Shown here piece after piece: positions 15,332-24,800 of a stretch of 64,000 nt of DNA. The notes under the pieces are model-generated. The model saw only the letters and a program-made list of their open reading frames with translations. It made no database searches and was not told the origin of the DNA. Origin of the DNA: Algoriphagus sanaruensis. GTDB lineage: Bacteria > Bacteroidota > Bacteroidia > Cytophagales > Cyclobacteriaceae. Every line of letters begins with the position of its first letter. Position 1 is the stretch's first letter. Location of the stretch: contig NZ_CP012836.1 of NCBI RefSeq assembly GCF_001593605.1, positions 2,360,501-2,424,500 of the forward strand, written 5' to 3'. Made by a program: the position numbers and the translations under genes.

Positions 15332-18300
15332 ATGTACAAACCAAACTTCAAACCTATTCTTCTTGGCACTTTTGTGTTTTCTACTTTAACTGCGATTTAT
15401 TCGTGTAAAGAGTCAGAACCAGTCGATTTAGAAATCCTTACGCTAACTCCTGAAGAAATAGCTCCCCAAGCAGAAGCAGCCAGAAATTCAATTAGTCCTG
15501 TATTGGCAGAAGGTCTTAAAATGGACTTATGGGCAGTTGATTCTTTGGTGAAAGATCCGATCTCTATTCAAGCCTACGATGACGGTTCTATTTATTATAC
15601 CCGATCCCCTCGAAGGAATAATTCTGAGTTTGATATCAGAGGCCATCAATCTTGGGAAATTAGGTCTATTGCGCTTCAAACTATTGAGGATAAGCGAAAT
15701 TTTCTACGCACAGAGCTTTCACCTGAACGATCTTCTGAGAATACTTGGCTAAAAGATCTCAATGGTGATGGTTCCAATGACTGGAGGGATATGACCATCG
15801 AGCGAAATCACATTTACCAACTCAAAGACACCGATGGCGATGGGTTGGCTGATTGGTCTCAACGCCAGGTCAACGATTTTTATGATGAGGTGGTGGATGT
15901 GGCAGGAGGTCTGATGAAAACAGAAGATGCACTTTATGTAGCTGCAGGCCCGGATATGTGGAGATTGATGGATAAAAATGGCGATGGAATCATGGATGAA
16001 AAGCAATCTATGTCCTATGGCTATGGCATTCATATCGGTTTTGGAGGTCACGGGATGTCCGGTGTAGAAATGGGACCCGATGGACGGATTTATTGGGGAA
16101 TAGGAGACATCGGATTCAATGGAAAGGGAGATGATGGTACTGAATATAAATATCCAAATCGTGGGGTAATTGCTCGGTCAAACCCGGATGGAAGTGATTT
16201 TGAGATATTCGCAATGGGAGTTCGAAATACCCATGAATTTGTTTTTGATCAGTATACCAATTTGATTTCAGTAGATAATGACGGTGATCATGCTGGAGAA
16301 AAAGAAAGGCTAGTTTACTTGACTAGAGGATCCGATTCTGGATGGAGAATCAACTGGCAGTTTGGGAAATATCGAGATCCTGATAATAATACCTACAAGG
16401 TGTGGATGGATGAGAAATTGTTTCTTCCTCGTTGGGAAGGTCAAGCAGCATACATTACACCTCCATTGATGAATTATGTCAGTGGTCCAACAGGGATGGT
16501 TTTTAACCCTGGAGCAGGATTGGGGCCTAGGTGGAAAGATCATTTTTTTGTTGTGGAATTTGTGGGAAGTGCGGCTTCCTCCGGTATCCATGCTTTTCAG
16601 CTTCAGCCCAAAGGAGCTTCTTTTGAATTAACCAAAACCGAGAAAATTGTTGGTAGCTTTTTGCCAACCGGGATTGATTTTGGACCTGATGGAGCTCTCT
16701 ATATGGCGGATTGGGTAAATGGCTGGGATGATAAAAATTACGGAAGAATCTGGAAATTGACTGACGAAACTGCTAAAGGTTGGGAATTGCAAAAACAAAC
16801 TACAGCGGAAATTAAAGCTGATTATAAAAAGCTTTCGGAGGCAGAATTAAAATCCAAGTTGTATTTTGAAGACATGCGTGTTCGACGCAAAGCTCAATTT
16901 GAGCTGGCCAAGCGTGGAGAAAAAGGAGCTAAAGTTTTTGAAGAAGTGATCAAAGACCGAAGTAATTCCATCGCTCGAGTACATGGGATTGTGGGTTTAA
17001 CCCAACTTTCTCGAATGGATAAAAAAGAATATGCTGACGCAATTGTTCCCTTATTGAAGGATGAAGATTCGGAAATAGCGGCCCAAGCTGCAAAATGGCT
17101 TGGGGATATTCGATATTCTAAAGCGAATAATGTCCTCATTGAAAATTTAACTCATTCCAATGCGAGGGTTCAGTTTTTTAGTGCCGAAGCTTTGGGAAGA
17201 GCAAAGGCAAAAGAGGCTATTCAACCTTTGATTTCATTATTGGAAGTCAATAATGACGAAGATGCGTATTTGAGACATGGGGTAACCTATGCCCTTTCTC
17301 AAATTGGTGAGGTTGCCCCTTTGGCAGCACTTTCTTCTCATCCTTCCAAAGCCGTTCGATTGGGAGCGGTGCTTGCGCTTCGAAGACTGGAATCTCCAGA
17401 GTTGGCGAAATTTCTTCAGGATTCTGATGAATATATCGTAACTGAAACCGCACGAGCTATTCATGATGATTTCTCTGTTGAAGCAGCTTTGCCTGCTTTG
17501 GGGGCAATTTTGTCAACGACCACTTTTAGAAATGAACCTTTGATCAGAAGAGTGATCAGTGCCAATCAGCGCGTTGGAAAGGAAGAAAATTTAAATCAAG
17601 TATTGGCCTTCTTAGGAAAACCTGATATCCCCGTAGCTCTAAGAATGGAGGCGTTGGCCACTTTAGGAACATGGGCTAAACCTAGTTTGGTTGACCGTGT
17701 GGATGGCCGATTTAGAGGGGAAGTAAAAAGAGATCCAAGTTTGATTCGAGAAAAAGTGAAACCTGTCTTAATTTCTTCGGCTGCTGATCGGATAGAACAA
17801 GTTCGGATCGAAGCGATAAAGGCAATTGGTAAATTGGAAATTTCAGAGACTGCGGATTTACTTCTTGCAAAAATGAAGTCTGATCCCTCAGACCAAGTTA
17901 AAATTTCAGCCCTCAATGCCTTGGTCGCGATGAATACCTCTAATCTTGGAGAAGCTATTTCATTGGCAATGTCAGACAACAACCAATCGGTCCGGGTAGA
18001 AGGTCTTGTTTTGCTCTCCCAGACAGCAATTCCTAACGATCAGAAAGTTTCACTATTGATAGATATCATTCAAAAGAGAACCATCCCTGAAAAGCAAACA
18101 GCGCTAACGACCTTGGCCAGTTTGGAAGGAGCCAAAGACCTTCCAGTGTGGAAATCAATTTTGGCAGATTTTGACAAAGGTAAATTGCCTGAAGGAACTT
18201 GGATTGAATTGGAAGAAGCGATCACCAATACGGGTTCTGAATCTTTAAAGACAGAATTCACGGCCCTATTAGACCAAAAAGCTGGAGGTGAAGAGTGGAA

Positions 18301-18745
18301 AAAATTTGCAGGCGCTCTTGCTGAAGGTAATTCCAGAAGAGGTCGGACCATTTTCTTTGAAAATCAGACGGCTCAATGTATTCGTTGTCATGCTTACGAT
18401 GATATGGGAGGAAATGCAGGTCCGGCTTTGGATAATATTGGTAATGTGCTTTCCAGAGAGCAATTGTTAATGGCATTGGTTGAGCCAAGTAAGCGTTTAG
18501 CCCCTGGTTTTGGTACTATTTCAATTGAAACTAACGCTGGTGAAAAAATTACAGGGCTATTAATGGAGGAAAGCAAAGATGCACTTCGCGTCAAACTTGG
18601 ATCAGGTGAACAGGAAATCCTTCGAAAGGATATCAAAACCTCCCAATTGGCTCCTTCAAGTATGCCACCTATGGGGACACTTTTGAGTAAACGAGAAATT
18701 CGAGATTTAGTTAGCTACTTGTCCAACTTGAGGAAATCTGAATGA
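15332..18745 (+). CDS. Lipoprotein with dehydrogenase-like beta-propeller, HEAT repeats and c-type heme domain
   Basis: This 1137-residue exported lipoprotein (lipobox IYSC) has three parts. Residues ~40-480 form a propeller of the putative membrane-bound dehydrogenase / sorbosone-dehydrogenase-like group, with calcium-type DxDGDG loops (KDTDGDGLADW, DKNGDGIMDE, DNDGDHAG) and FGPDGALYMADW. Residues ~490-950 are HEAT repeats (RRKAQFELAKRG, VRLGAVLALRRLE and similar). The C-terminal ~150 residues are a PVC-type cytochrome c domain with C1016-x2-C1019-H1020 and MPPMG at 1111-1115, where the axial Met is expected. Such proteins are thought to oxidise sugars or alcohols at the cell surface and pass electrons to heme; the substrate is unknown. 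ATG 15332 is chosen over an upstream TTG because it starts a clean lipoprotein signal. It overlaps the PIG-L gene by four bases. Confidence 0.85.
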   Translation: MYKPNFKPILLGTFVFSTLTAIYSCKESEPVDLEILTLTPEEIAPQAEAARNSISPVLAEGLKMDLWAVDSLVKDPISIQAYDDGSIYYTRSPRRNNSEFDIRGHQSWEIRSIALQTIEDKRNFLRTELSPERSSENTWLKDLNGDGSNDWRDMTIERNHIYQLKDTDGDGLADWSQRQVNDFYDEVVDVAGGLMKTEDALYVAAGPDMWRLMDKNGDGIMDEKQSMSYGYGIHIGFGGHGMSGVEMGPDGRIYWGIGDIGFNGKGDDGTEYKYPNRGVIARSNPDGSDFEIFAMGVRNTHEFVFDQYTNLISVDNDGDHAGEKERLVYLTRGSDSGWRINWQFGKYRDPDNNTYKVWMDEKLFLPRWEGQAAYITPPLMNYVSGPTGMVFNPGAGLGPRWKDHFFVVEFVGSAASSGIHAFQLQPKGASFELTKTEKIVGSFLPTGIDFGPDGALYMADWVNGWDDKNYGRIWKLTDETAKGWELQKQTTAEIKADYKKLSEAELKSKLYFEDMRVRRKAQFELAKRGEKGAKVFEEVIKDRSNSIARVHGIVGLTQLSRMDKKEYADAIVPLLKDEDSEIAAQAAKWLGDIRYSKANNVLIENLTHSNARVQFFSAEALGRAKAKEAIQPLISLLEVNNDEDAYLRHGVTYALSQIGEVAPLAALSSHPSKAVRLGAVLALRRLESPELAKFLQDSDEYIVTETARAIHDDFSVEAALPALGAILSTTTFRNEPLIRRVISANQRVGKEENLNQVLAFLGKPDIPVALRMEALATLGTWAKPSLVDRVDGRFRGEVKRDPSLIREKVKPVLISSAADRIEQVRIEAIKAIGKLEISETADLLLAKMKSDPSDQVKISALNALVAMNTSNLGEAISLAMSDNNQSVRVEGLVLLSQTAIPNDQKVSLLIDIIQKRTIPEKQTALTTLASLEGAKDLPVWKSILADFDKGKLPEGTWIELEEAITNTGSESLKTEFTALLDQKAGGEEWKKFAGALAEGNSRRGRTIFFENQTAQCIRCHAYDDMGGNAGPALDNIGNVLSREQLLMALVEPSKRLAPGFGTISIETNAGEKITGLLMEESKDALRVKLGSGEQEILRKDIKTSQLAPSSMPPMGTLLSKREIRDLVSYLSNLRKSE

Positions 18746-19596
18746 GAAAGTTTTTGATCGTCTCTTTGGGGATTATTCTAATGATCTTCTTGCTTGCTCC
18801 TTGGGCATTGATCCAATATGGCCGAGGAAAGTTGCATGATTTGAGTATTCCTCAACGAGACTTTCTCCTTGCTCAATCGACATCTAAAAAAGTACTCGCA
18901 ATTTTTCCTCACCCCGACGACGAAGTGACTGTGTCTGGAACAATTTTGGGGTTGAAAGAACTTGGGCATGAGGTCAAACTGATTTGCCTAACTCGAGGTG
19001 AAAAGGGGAAATCCTCAGGGATTGAGGACGAGATTCAACTAGCCAGGCAAAGAACCCTAGAAATGCAAAATGCCGCTGCAATTTTGGGTGTAGATAGTTT
19101 GATTTTGTTGGATTATCCAGACAGTGGCTTAAGCGGCATTGGATTAGATTCACTCAAGAAAATCGTGAAGCAGTTAATCTCCGAAATCAAGCCACATGTT
19201 CTTCTTTCATATGATTCCAAAGTGGGACTCTATGGCCATTCCGATCATCGATTGACAGGATTAGCTGTTCAAGAGGTGTTTTTAGAAAATAAAGGGACTT
19301 TGGACTTTACACCTTCTGAGATGTATCAAGTTACCCTGTGTAAAAATCAAATCGATGTAGCTTTGCAGCTTTCCTCAGGTTTCCAGCGAAATTATCCGGA
19401 AAACCCTGCTGATGGTCTTCCTCAGCCTGATTTTTCGGTAGTTACTCAGCCGTATTTCAAAACGGTACTAAAAGTTATGAAAGCTCATGAATCACAACAA
19501 AAAGTGCTTCAAGATCTTATGCCTTTTCATGATCGAATCCCCTCCTGGATTTATTCACGAATATTTGATCGAGAGTATTTTGCTGAAGTCAAGTAA
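18742..19596 (+). CDS. PIG-L family deacetylase with N-terminal membrane anchor
   Basis: This 284-residue LmbE/PIG-L type zinc hydrolase has the metal-binding motif H57-P-D-D-E61 (AIFPHPDDEV). Further along are SYDSKVGLYGHSDHRLTG, supplying the HxxH ligands. The family removes acetyl groups from N-acetylglucosaminyl compounds. Residues 5-25 are a hydrophobic N-terminal segment without an obvious cleavage site or lipobox, so it is probably anchored with the catalytic domain in the periplasm. Its ATG overlaps the stop of the heme-propeller gene (ATGA). This coupling suggests a joint task, possibly processing an amino sugar or glycoside, which is inference. A terminator follows directly. Confidence 0.88.
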   Translation: MRKFLIVSLGIILMIFLLAPWALIQYGRGKLHDLSIPQRDFLLAQSTSKKVLAIFPHPDDEVTVSGTILGLKELGHEVKLICLTRGEKGKSSGIEDEIQLARQRTLEMQNAAAILGVDSLILLDYPDSGLSGIGLDSLKKIVKQLISEIKPHVLLSYDSKVGLYGHSDHRLTGLAVQEVFLENKGTLDFTPSEMYQVTLCKNQIDVALQLSSGFQRNYPENPADGLPQPDFSVVTQPYFKTVLKVMKAHESQQKVLQDLMPFHDRIPSWIYSRIFDREYFAEVK

Positions 19597-19599
19597 AAA

Positions 19600-19629
19600 A
19601 AAAAGGCCTGAATCATTTCAGGCCTTTTT
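19600..19629. terminator. Bidirectional intrinsic terminator between PIG-L gene and trpS
   Basis: A 13-base perfect stem (19600-19612 and 19617-19629) with a TCAT loop and GC core GGCCTGAA has A and T tracts on the two flanks. It serves both convergent genes. Confidence 0.92.
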
Positions 19630-19632
19630 GAT

Positions 19633-20610
19633 TTAATTAAATCCTAATTTTTCGCGAATTCGCTCGAGAAGTGGAAGAGCAATTTTCCGTGCTTTTTCTT
19701 CTCCAGCCGAAAGTCTTCGCTCGACTTCGTCGGGATGATTCATGAAGTAATCGAAGGTTTCCCGCTCTTTTTTGAATTTATCCAAGATCAATTCCATAAA
19801 TTCTTTCTTGGCATGTCCATATCCAAAATTTCCTGCCAGATACTTTTCGCGAAGAGCTTGAGTTTGTTCTGGTGTTGCTATCAATCGGTACAATTGAAAT
19901 ACATTACATGTATCTGGATCTTTAGGTTCTTCGAGTGGAGTGCTGTCAGTAATAATGCTATTGACATTCTTTTTGAGTTCCTTTTCTGGTAAGAAAATGT
20001 CAATGATGTTATTGTAAGACTTACTCATTTTTTGTCCGTCCGTACCAGGTATTGTCTTCACTTCTTCATTGATTCTTGCCTCAGGAAGAACCAATAGATC
20101 TTCTTCAATGATTCGGTTGAATGTCCCAGCAATATCTCTGGTCATTTCTAAATGCTGTAATTGATCTTTTCCTACAGGAACCAAATCCGCAGAATACAGT
20201 AGAATGTCTGCTGCCATCAAAACAGGATAAGTAAAAAGGCCTGCGTTTACATCCGCAAGTTTAGAAGCTTTGTCCTTAAAGCTATGCGCATTGGCAAGCA
20301 TCGGGAAAGGCGTGATGCAGTTAAGATACCAAGTCAATTCGGTTACTTGGGGGATTCTGGATTGTCTGTAGAAAACAGTTTTTTCGATATCTAAGCCAAA
20401 TGCCAACCAAGCAGCAGCAACAGCCAAGGTGTTTTGTTTGCGGATATCACCATCCTTTTGGGTAGTAAGGGAGTGAAAGTCAGCGATAAAGATGAATGAC
20501 TCCTCTTCTTGATTTTGATGAATCAGTTCAATAGCCGGAATAATTGCTCCTAAAATGTTTCCCAGATGTGGTCTTCCTGAACTCTGAATACCGGTTAATA
20601 CTCTTGCCAT
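19633..20610 (-). CDS. trpS: Tryptophanyl-tRNA synthetase
   Basis: This 325-residue class I aminoacyl-tRNA synthetase charges tRNA-Trp. It begins MARVLTGIQSSGRPHLGN, where PHLGN is the HIGH-equivalent motif, and carries TDGQKMSKSYNN with the KMSKS loop. DILLYSADLVPVGKDQLQHLEMTRDIA is the tryptophan-binding region. The length is normal for bacterial TrpS. I choose the ATG at 20610 rather than an upstream one at 20643, since the family starts just before the RVxTGxQSSG strand. It is divergent from a DUF1573 gene across 70 bases. Confidence 0.97.
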   Translation of the reverse strand: MARVLTGIQSSGRPHLGNILGAIIPAIELIHQNQEEESFIFIADFHSLTTQKDGDIRKQNTLAVAAAWLAFGLDIEKTVFYRQSRIPQVTELTWYLNCITPFPMLANAHSFKDKASKLADVNAGLFTYPVLMAADILLYSADLVPVGKDQLQHLEMTRDIAGTFNRIIEEDLLVLPEARINEEVKTIPGTDGQKMSKSYNNIIDIFLPEKELKKNVNSIITDSTPLEEPKDPDTCNVFQLYRLIATPEQTQALREKYLAGNFGYGHAKKEFMELILDKFKKERETFDYFMNHPDEVERRLSAGEEKARKIALPLLERIREKLGFN

Positions 20611-20680
20611 TTGCTCAATTTTGGCGCAAATTAAAGAAATCAACCTAGAATCAGGGGTAAATTATGCGTTAATTGCATCT

Positions 20681-21775
20681 ATGAATTTCAAGGCCTTCAT
20701 TCTGTTCACATCGATTATTTTGACTGCTTGGGTTTATTCTTCAAACCTAATCGCTCAAGAATTGCCGAAGTTGATTTGGAAAGTGAATCGAATTCAATTG
20801 GGTACAATCTTAGAAGAACAGGGTTTTCAATCTGCCACATTTGAATTTGTTTATAATTCTGATTCTGTTTCTTGGGTGGAAGATGTTTGGTTTGAGTGCG
20901 GTTGTACTACTGCTGAATATACCCAAGATACCTTGCTTAAAGGCTCAGAAGGGAGAGTTCAGATTGAATTTGATCCCAGTTCCGGAGCTGGATATTTTTC
21001 AAGATTAATTGTAGTGAAAGGAAGCAATGCTTCCTTTCAGGATTCCCTATTTATCGAAGGAACCGTGATTCCATATCCTTCCAAGCCAGAAAATGCCTAT
21101 TCTGTAAAACTAGGTTCTTTGGGTTTTCGCCTTCGCAAAATCAATATGGGAGATGTGATGGACAATGAACCCAAGGTGAAATTTGTGGAATTTTTCAATT
21201 TTGGTAATCAGTTACTAAAGGAGGAAATGAAGTTTTACGCTTCTGATTACATCCAAATAGAACAAGTTCAGCCTTTGGTGAGATCTAATGAGCGGGGTTT
21301 GTTTAAAATCACTTTTGATGGACAGGTCAAAAAAGAATTGGGCTATATCGAGGAAGAGGTTCAAATTTCTTGGGAGAATCAAGATTCTACCGTTGTTTCC
21401 TTAGGACTAATTGCCAATTTGTTTGAATATTACCCTCCCATATCAAAAGAGGAACTTAATCAGGCTCCACAGCTTTTGATTAAAAATAAAGAAGTGAACC
21501 TCGGAGAAATCAGTGATAAATCTGTCGTAAGAAAAACAGTGACTTTATCGAATCCGGGAAGGAAGCCACTTGAGATCAAAAAAATCCAAGGGAATTGCGA
21601 TTGCTTACTGATTGAAGCTCCCAAAAATGTGCTAGCTCCTGGTGAATCCATGGAGCTTACCTTGGTTTTTGATCCTGTGGGAAGAAAAGGGATCGATCAA
21701 CGGAATATTTATCTCTTTAGCAATGATCCGGTAAATCCGGTGCAGTTGATAGTCCTGAAAAGTCGAATTGAATAA
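20681..21775 (+). CDS. Secreted DUF1573 protein with two Ig-like domains
   Basis: This 364-residue exported protein has a signal peptide spanning about residues 1-26 (MNFKAFILF...NLIAQ). It contains two DUF1573/ASH-like modules. The first, about residues 40-130, has the diagnostic WFECGCTTAEY and RVQIEFDPSSGAG. The second, about residues 275-364, has KKIQGNCDCLLIEAP, then LAPGESMELTLVFDP and IYLFSNDPVNP. The region between is less conserved. Such domains are beta-sandwiches found in many secreted Bacteroidetes proteins and generally bind or scaffold; no enzymatic role is known. The ATG at 20681 begins the signal peptide; an upstream in-frame start would put twenty polar residues before it. 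It is followed by the large phosphatase-like gene after 41 bases. Confidence 0.82.
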   Translation: MNFKAFILFTSIILTAWVYSSNLIAQELPKLIWKVNRIQLGTILEEQGFQSATFEFVYNSDSVSWVEDVWFECGCTTAEYTQDTLLKGSEGRVQIEFDPSSGAGYFSRLIVVKGSNASFQDSLFIEGTVIPYPSKPENAYSVKLGSLGFRLRKINMGDVMDNEPKVKFVEFFNFGNQLLKEEMKFYASDYIQIEQVQPLVRSNERGLFKITFDGQVKKELGYIEEEVQISWENQDSTVVSLGLIANLFEYYPPISKEELNQAPQLLIKNKEVNLGEISDKSVVRKTVTLSNPGRKPLEIKKIQGNCDCLLIEAPKNVLAPGESMELTLVFDPVGRKGIDQRNIYLFSNDPVNPVQLIVLKSRIE

Positions 21776-21816
21776 TTAAGTTTGAATATAGAACGGGCCT
21801 CTAAATCCGATTCATA

Positions 21817-24800
21817 ATGAAATTTTCAAAATACATTTTCGCTTTATTTTTTGTTTTTCTCTTGCTCGAAGGAGCAGTTTTCGCGCAAGGGAATTTTCGA
21901 ATACTCCCATATCTCCAAGTCAACCAAAATCAGATACAAATCCGATGGTTTGCGAGCAGTAATTATTCTTCTTCGATAGTCCTTAAAGATGCGCAAGGGA
22001 ATCAGTTGATCAGTAATCAAGTTAATGGGGTAGAAGTTTCCAATTTGTACTACACGCAAGCTGAAAAAAATCAAACCATCGTTGGCTTGGAAGGAGTGAA
22101 TTGGATTGGTGGGGATAAATATTTTAAATACGAAAAGGTTTACACACTTCCGGCTAATCAGACTTTTTTGTATTCCGTTACTATGAATGGAGAGACTTAT
22201 TCTTCCTCTTTCCATACCGCTCCTGATTCACAAGATTGGGAGTCTATTCGATTTATCGCACTTTCAGATTCAGAGACAGAACCAAGAGGAAGAGTTACCA
22301 ATCGGGCTTGGTATCCTGGTGATCCATTTCCTAGACTTTATCCTGTGCCTTCAGGATGGAAAAATGCCTTTGGATCTACCACCGAACAAGGGATTGAACT
22401 TCCGAATTACCTGCTCTCGGAGAAGGATGGATTTGCAGAAAATCTAAAGATTTTGAAATCTAGAAATCCTGATTTTGTTCTGATGCCAGGAGACTTGGTG
22501 CAAGGCGGGGGCTATATGCCGGGTTGGGATGAGTTTTGGAGGCATACCGCAGGGGAGTTTGACCAAGTATTTGACAAATATCCGATCATTCCATCGATCG
22601 GTAATTGGGAAACTTTCGGAGCATTAAATGGTGGATATGGGACCAATGAAAGGGGAGATTTCAATCCTTTGCTAGGCAGATCTAGATTTCACACTTTTTT
22701 TGAATTTCCTACTACTGATCCTGATCAGAAGCATCGACAAAGCTACTATCGGACAGATTATGGTCCGATAACAATTTTAACCTTGGACTCTTCCAACGGC
22801 ACGCCTGAGCAATCTCGATCGGACTTTCCTGCCGACCAGAAACTAACAGGTACAACTTTCACAGACATCGGAACGGACACCCAAGAGAATTTCACCCAAT
22901 CCCAATACGAACAAGCTGGGGGAACTGATTTGTCTGGATTTGGTCCAGGGACTCCACAGTATACTTGGTTGGAGAAAAATCTGATCAAAGCCAAGGAGGA
23001 GGGTAGATTGATCTTTGTACAGTTTCATCACATTCCTTACAGCTCTGGGGAACATGGTATTCCAATTAATCATGAACTCGCAACAGGTCAGGAGGGACTT
23101 CCTCTTCGAGTGCTTCATCCCTTGCTTGAGGAATACGGTGTAATCGCTGTTTTTGCAGGCCATGATGAGCTTTTTGAGCGAAGTTTTGTGGATGAAGATT
23201 CAGATGGCAAAGGGGTGCACTATTACGATGTGGGTGTAGCAGGCGATGGAATGCGTGGGGTCAAAAGAGATTGGTACAATAACCCTTTAAATCCTCTCGG
23301 ATTTAATACCTATTCCCAATGGGTAGCTGACCTTGATTCCAAAGAAGAATGGGATAATTCTAGTGCAAATCCAGTTTTGCTGGATGGTGGAAAGCACTAC
23401 GGACACTTGGAAGTCAATCTTAAAAAGATTCAAGATGGAGGCAAAACCTACGCACAGATAGATTTTGAGCCTGTTTATTCATTTCCAGTGATGAATAATC
23501 AATACCAACTTCAACGAGTTGAAAGAAGGGTTTACAATGATCCTGTTCGGATTTTAGTTGAATTGACAACTACGGCTGATCCTGTGATTGAGCCTGATTT
23601 CAAAAGTTCATTTCAAGTAGCCCTCAATTCGGAAGGTTTTATAATTACGTCCGTTTCCAACTTTTTCAATACGGGGCCTCAAAATGATTGGGACATTACC
23701 TTGTCAAGAAGTGAGATTTTTAGCTGTTCTGATTTAGGGGTGCAACCCGTAACCGTTACCGTAAAAAATGGAACAGGTCAAGAATGGTCGCGAGTAGTTT
23801 CTGTAGTGGTTGTTGATGATTTGGCTCCTGACTTTGAAGCTACTGATGCCTATTTAGCTTTTGATAAAACAATTGGAGTGGTGAACCTTAGTCCTGATGA
23901 TTTTTACATTCGGCAGGATTACATTTTTGAGAATTGTTTAGGAGCAGGAGGGGTTACCATAGATTTGGATAGAACCTCCATTTCATGCGCTGATTTTACA
24001 GAAGATCCAATTTTCGTAAAAATCACCGTCATTGACAAGTCAGGAAACTTCACAGTAAAAACCAGAAAAGTCTACCTCAATACGATTGAATCCAAAAAGG
24101 TGACTTTAACTGCATCGGGAGATTTGATTGAGGGAAAAACAGTTGAATTGAGTTTGGGTGATGAATTAGACTATGAGGTAGCTTATTGGAAACGTATCGC
24201 ATCAATAGGATTGGAAACATTCCATGATTCTACTGCTAAAAGTATTCGTGTGGATCAAGCCGGCCAGTATGTAGCCGTTTTAAACTTGACAAATGGATGT
24301 CAAGTAGAATCTGAGTGGCTAGTGCTTGAATCAATTTCAGTAGCTTGGCCAGAAGTGAAATCCAATATCCAATTAGCCTTGGGGGAAAATGATCAAGCTG
24401 ACCTGAATCCCGATGATGTATTTGCGACTTGGCCGGTAGAAGGAGTCTCTGTTTCGTTTTCAAAGTCAAGATTTGGCTGTGAAAATCTAGGCAGCAACCA
24501 AGTAACGGCTGTTTTGAGTCATCCAGATTGGGGACAAAAAGAGGAAACAATTACCCTTCAAATAGTCGATTTAACTAGCCCAATCTTAGTTGTTCAAACG
24601 CCTCAATTAACCTTGGATAGGATTCTTGGGGCTCTTCAAGTAGACGTAAGTGATTTTGTAAAGGAAATTTCAGACAATTGCGAAGTTTCGAGTTTAGAGA
24701 TTAGCCCGACTCTAATTACTTGTGAGCAAATTGGAAAAGTAGTCGAATTTGAAATCACAGCAACTGATCCGAGTGGAAATACCACCAAAAAGCAAGTTTC

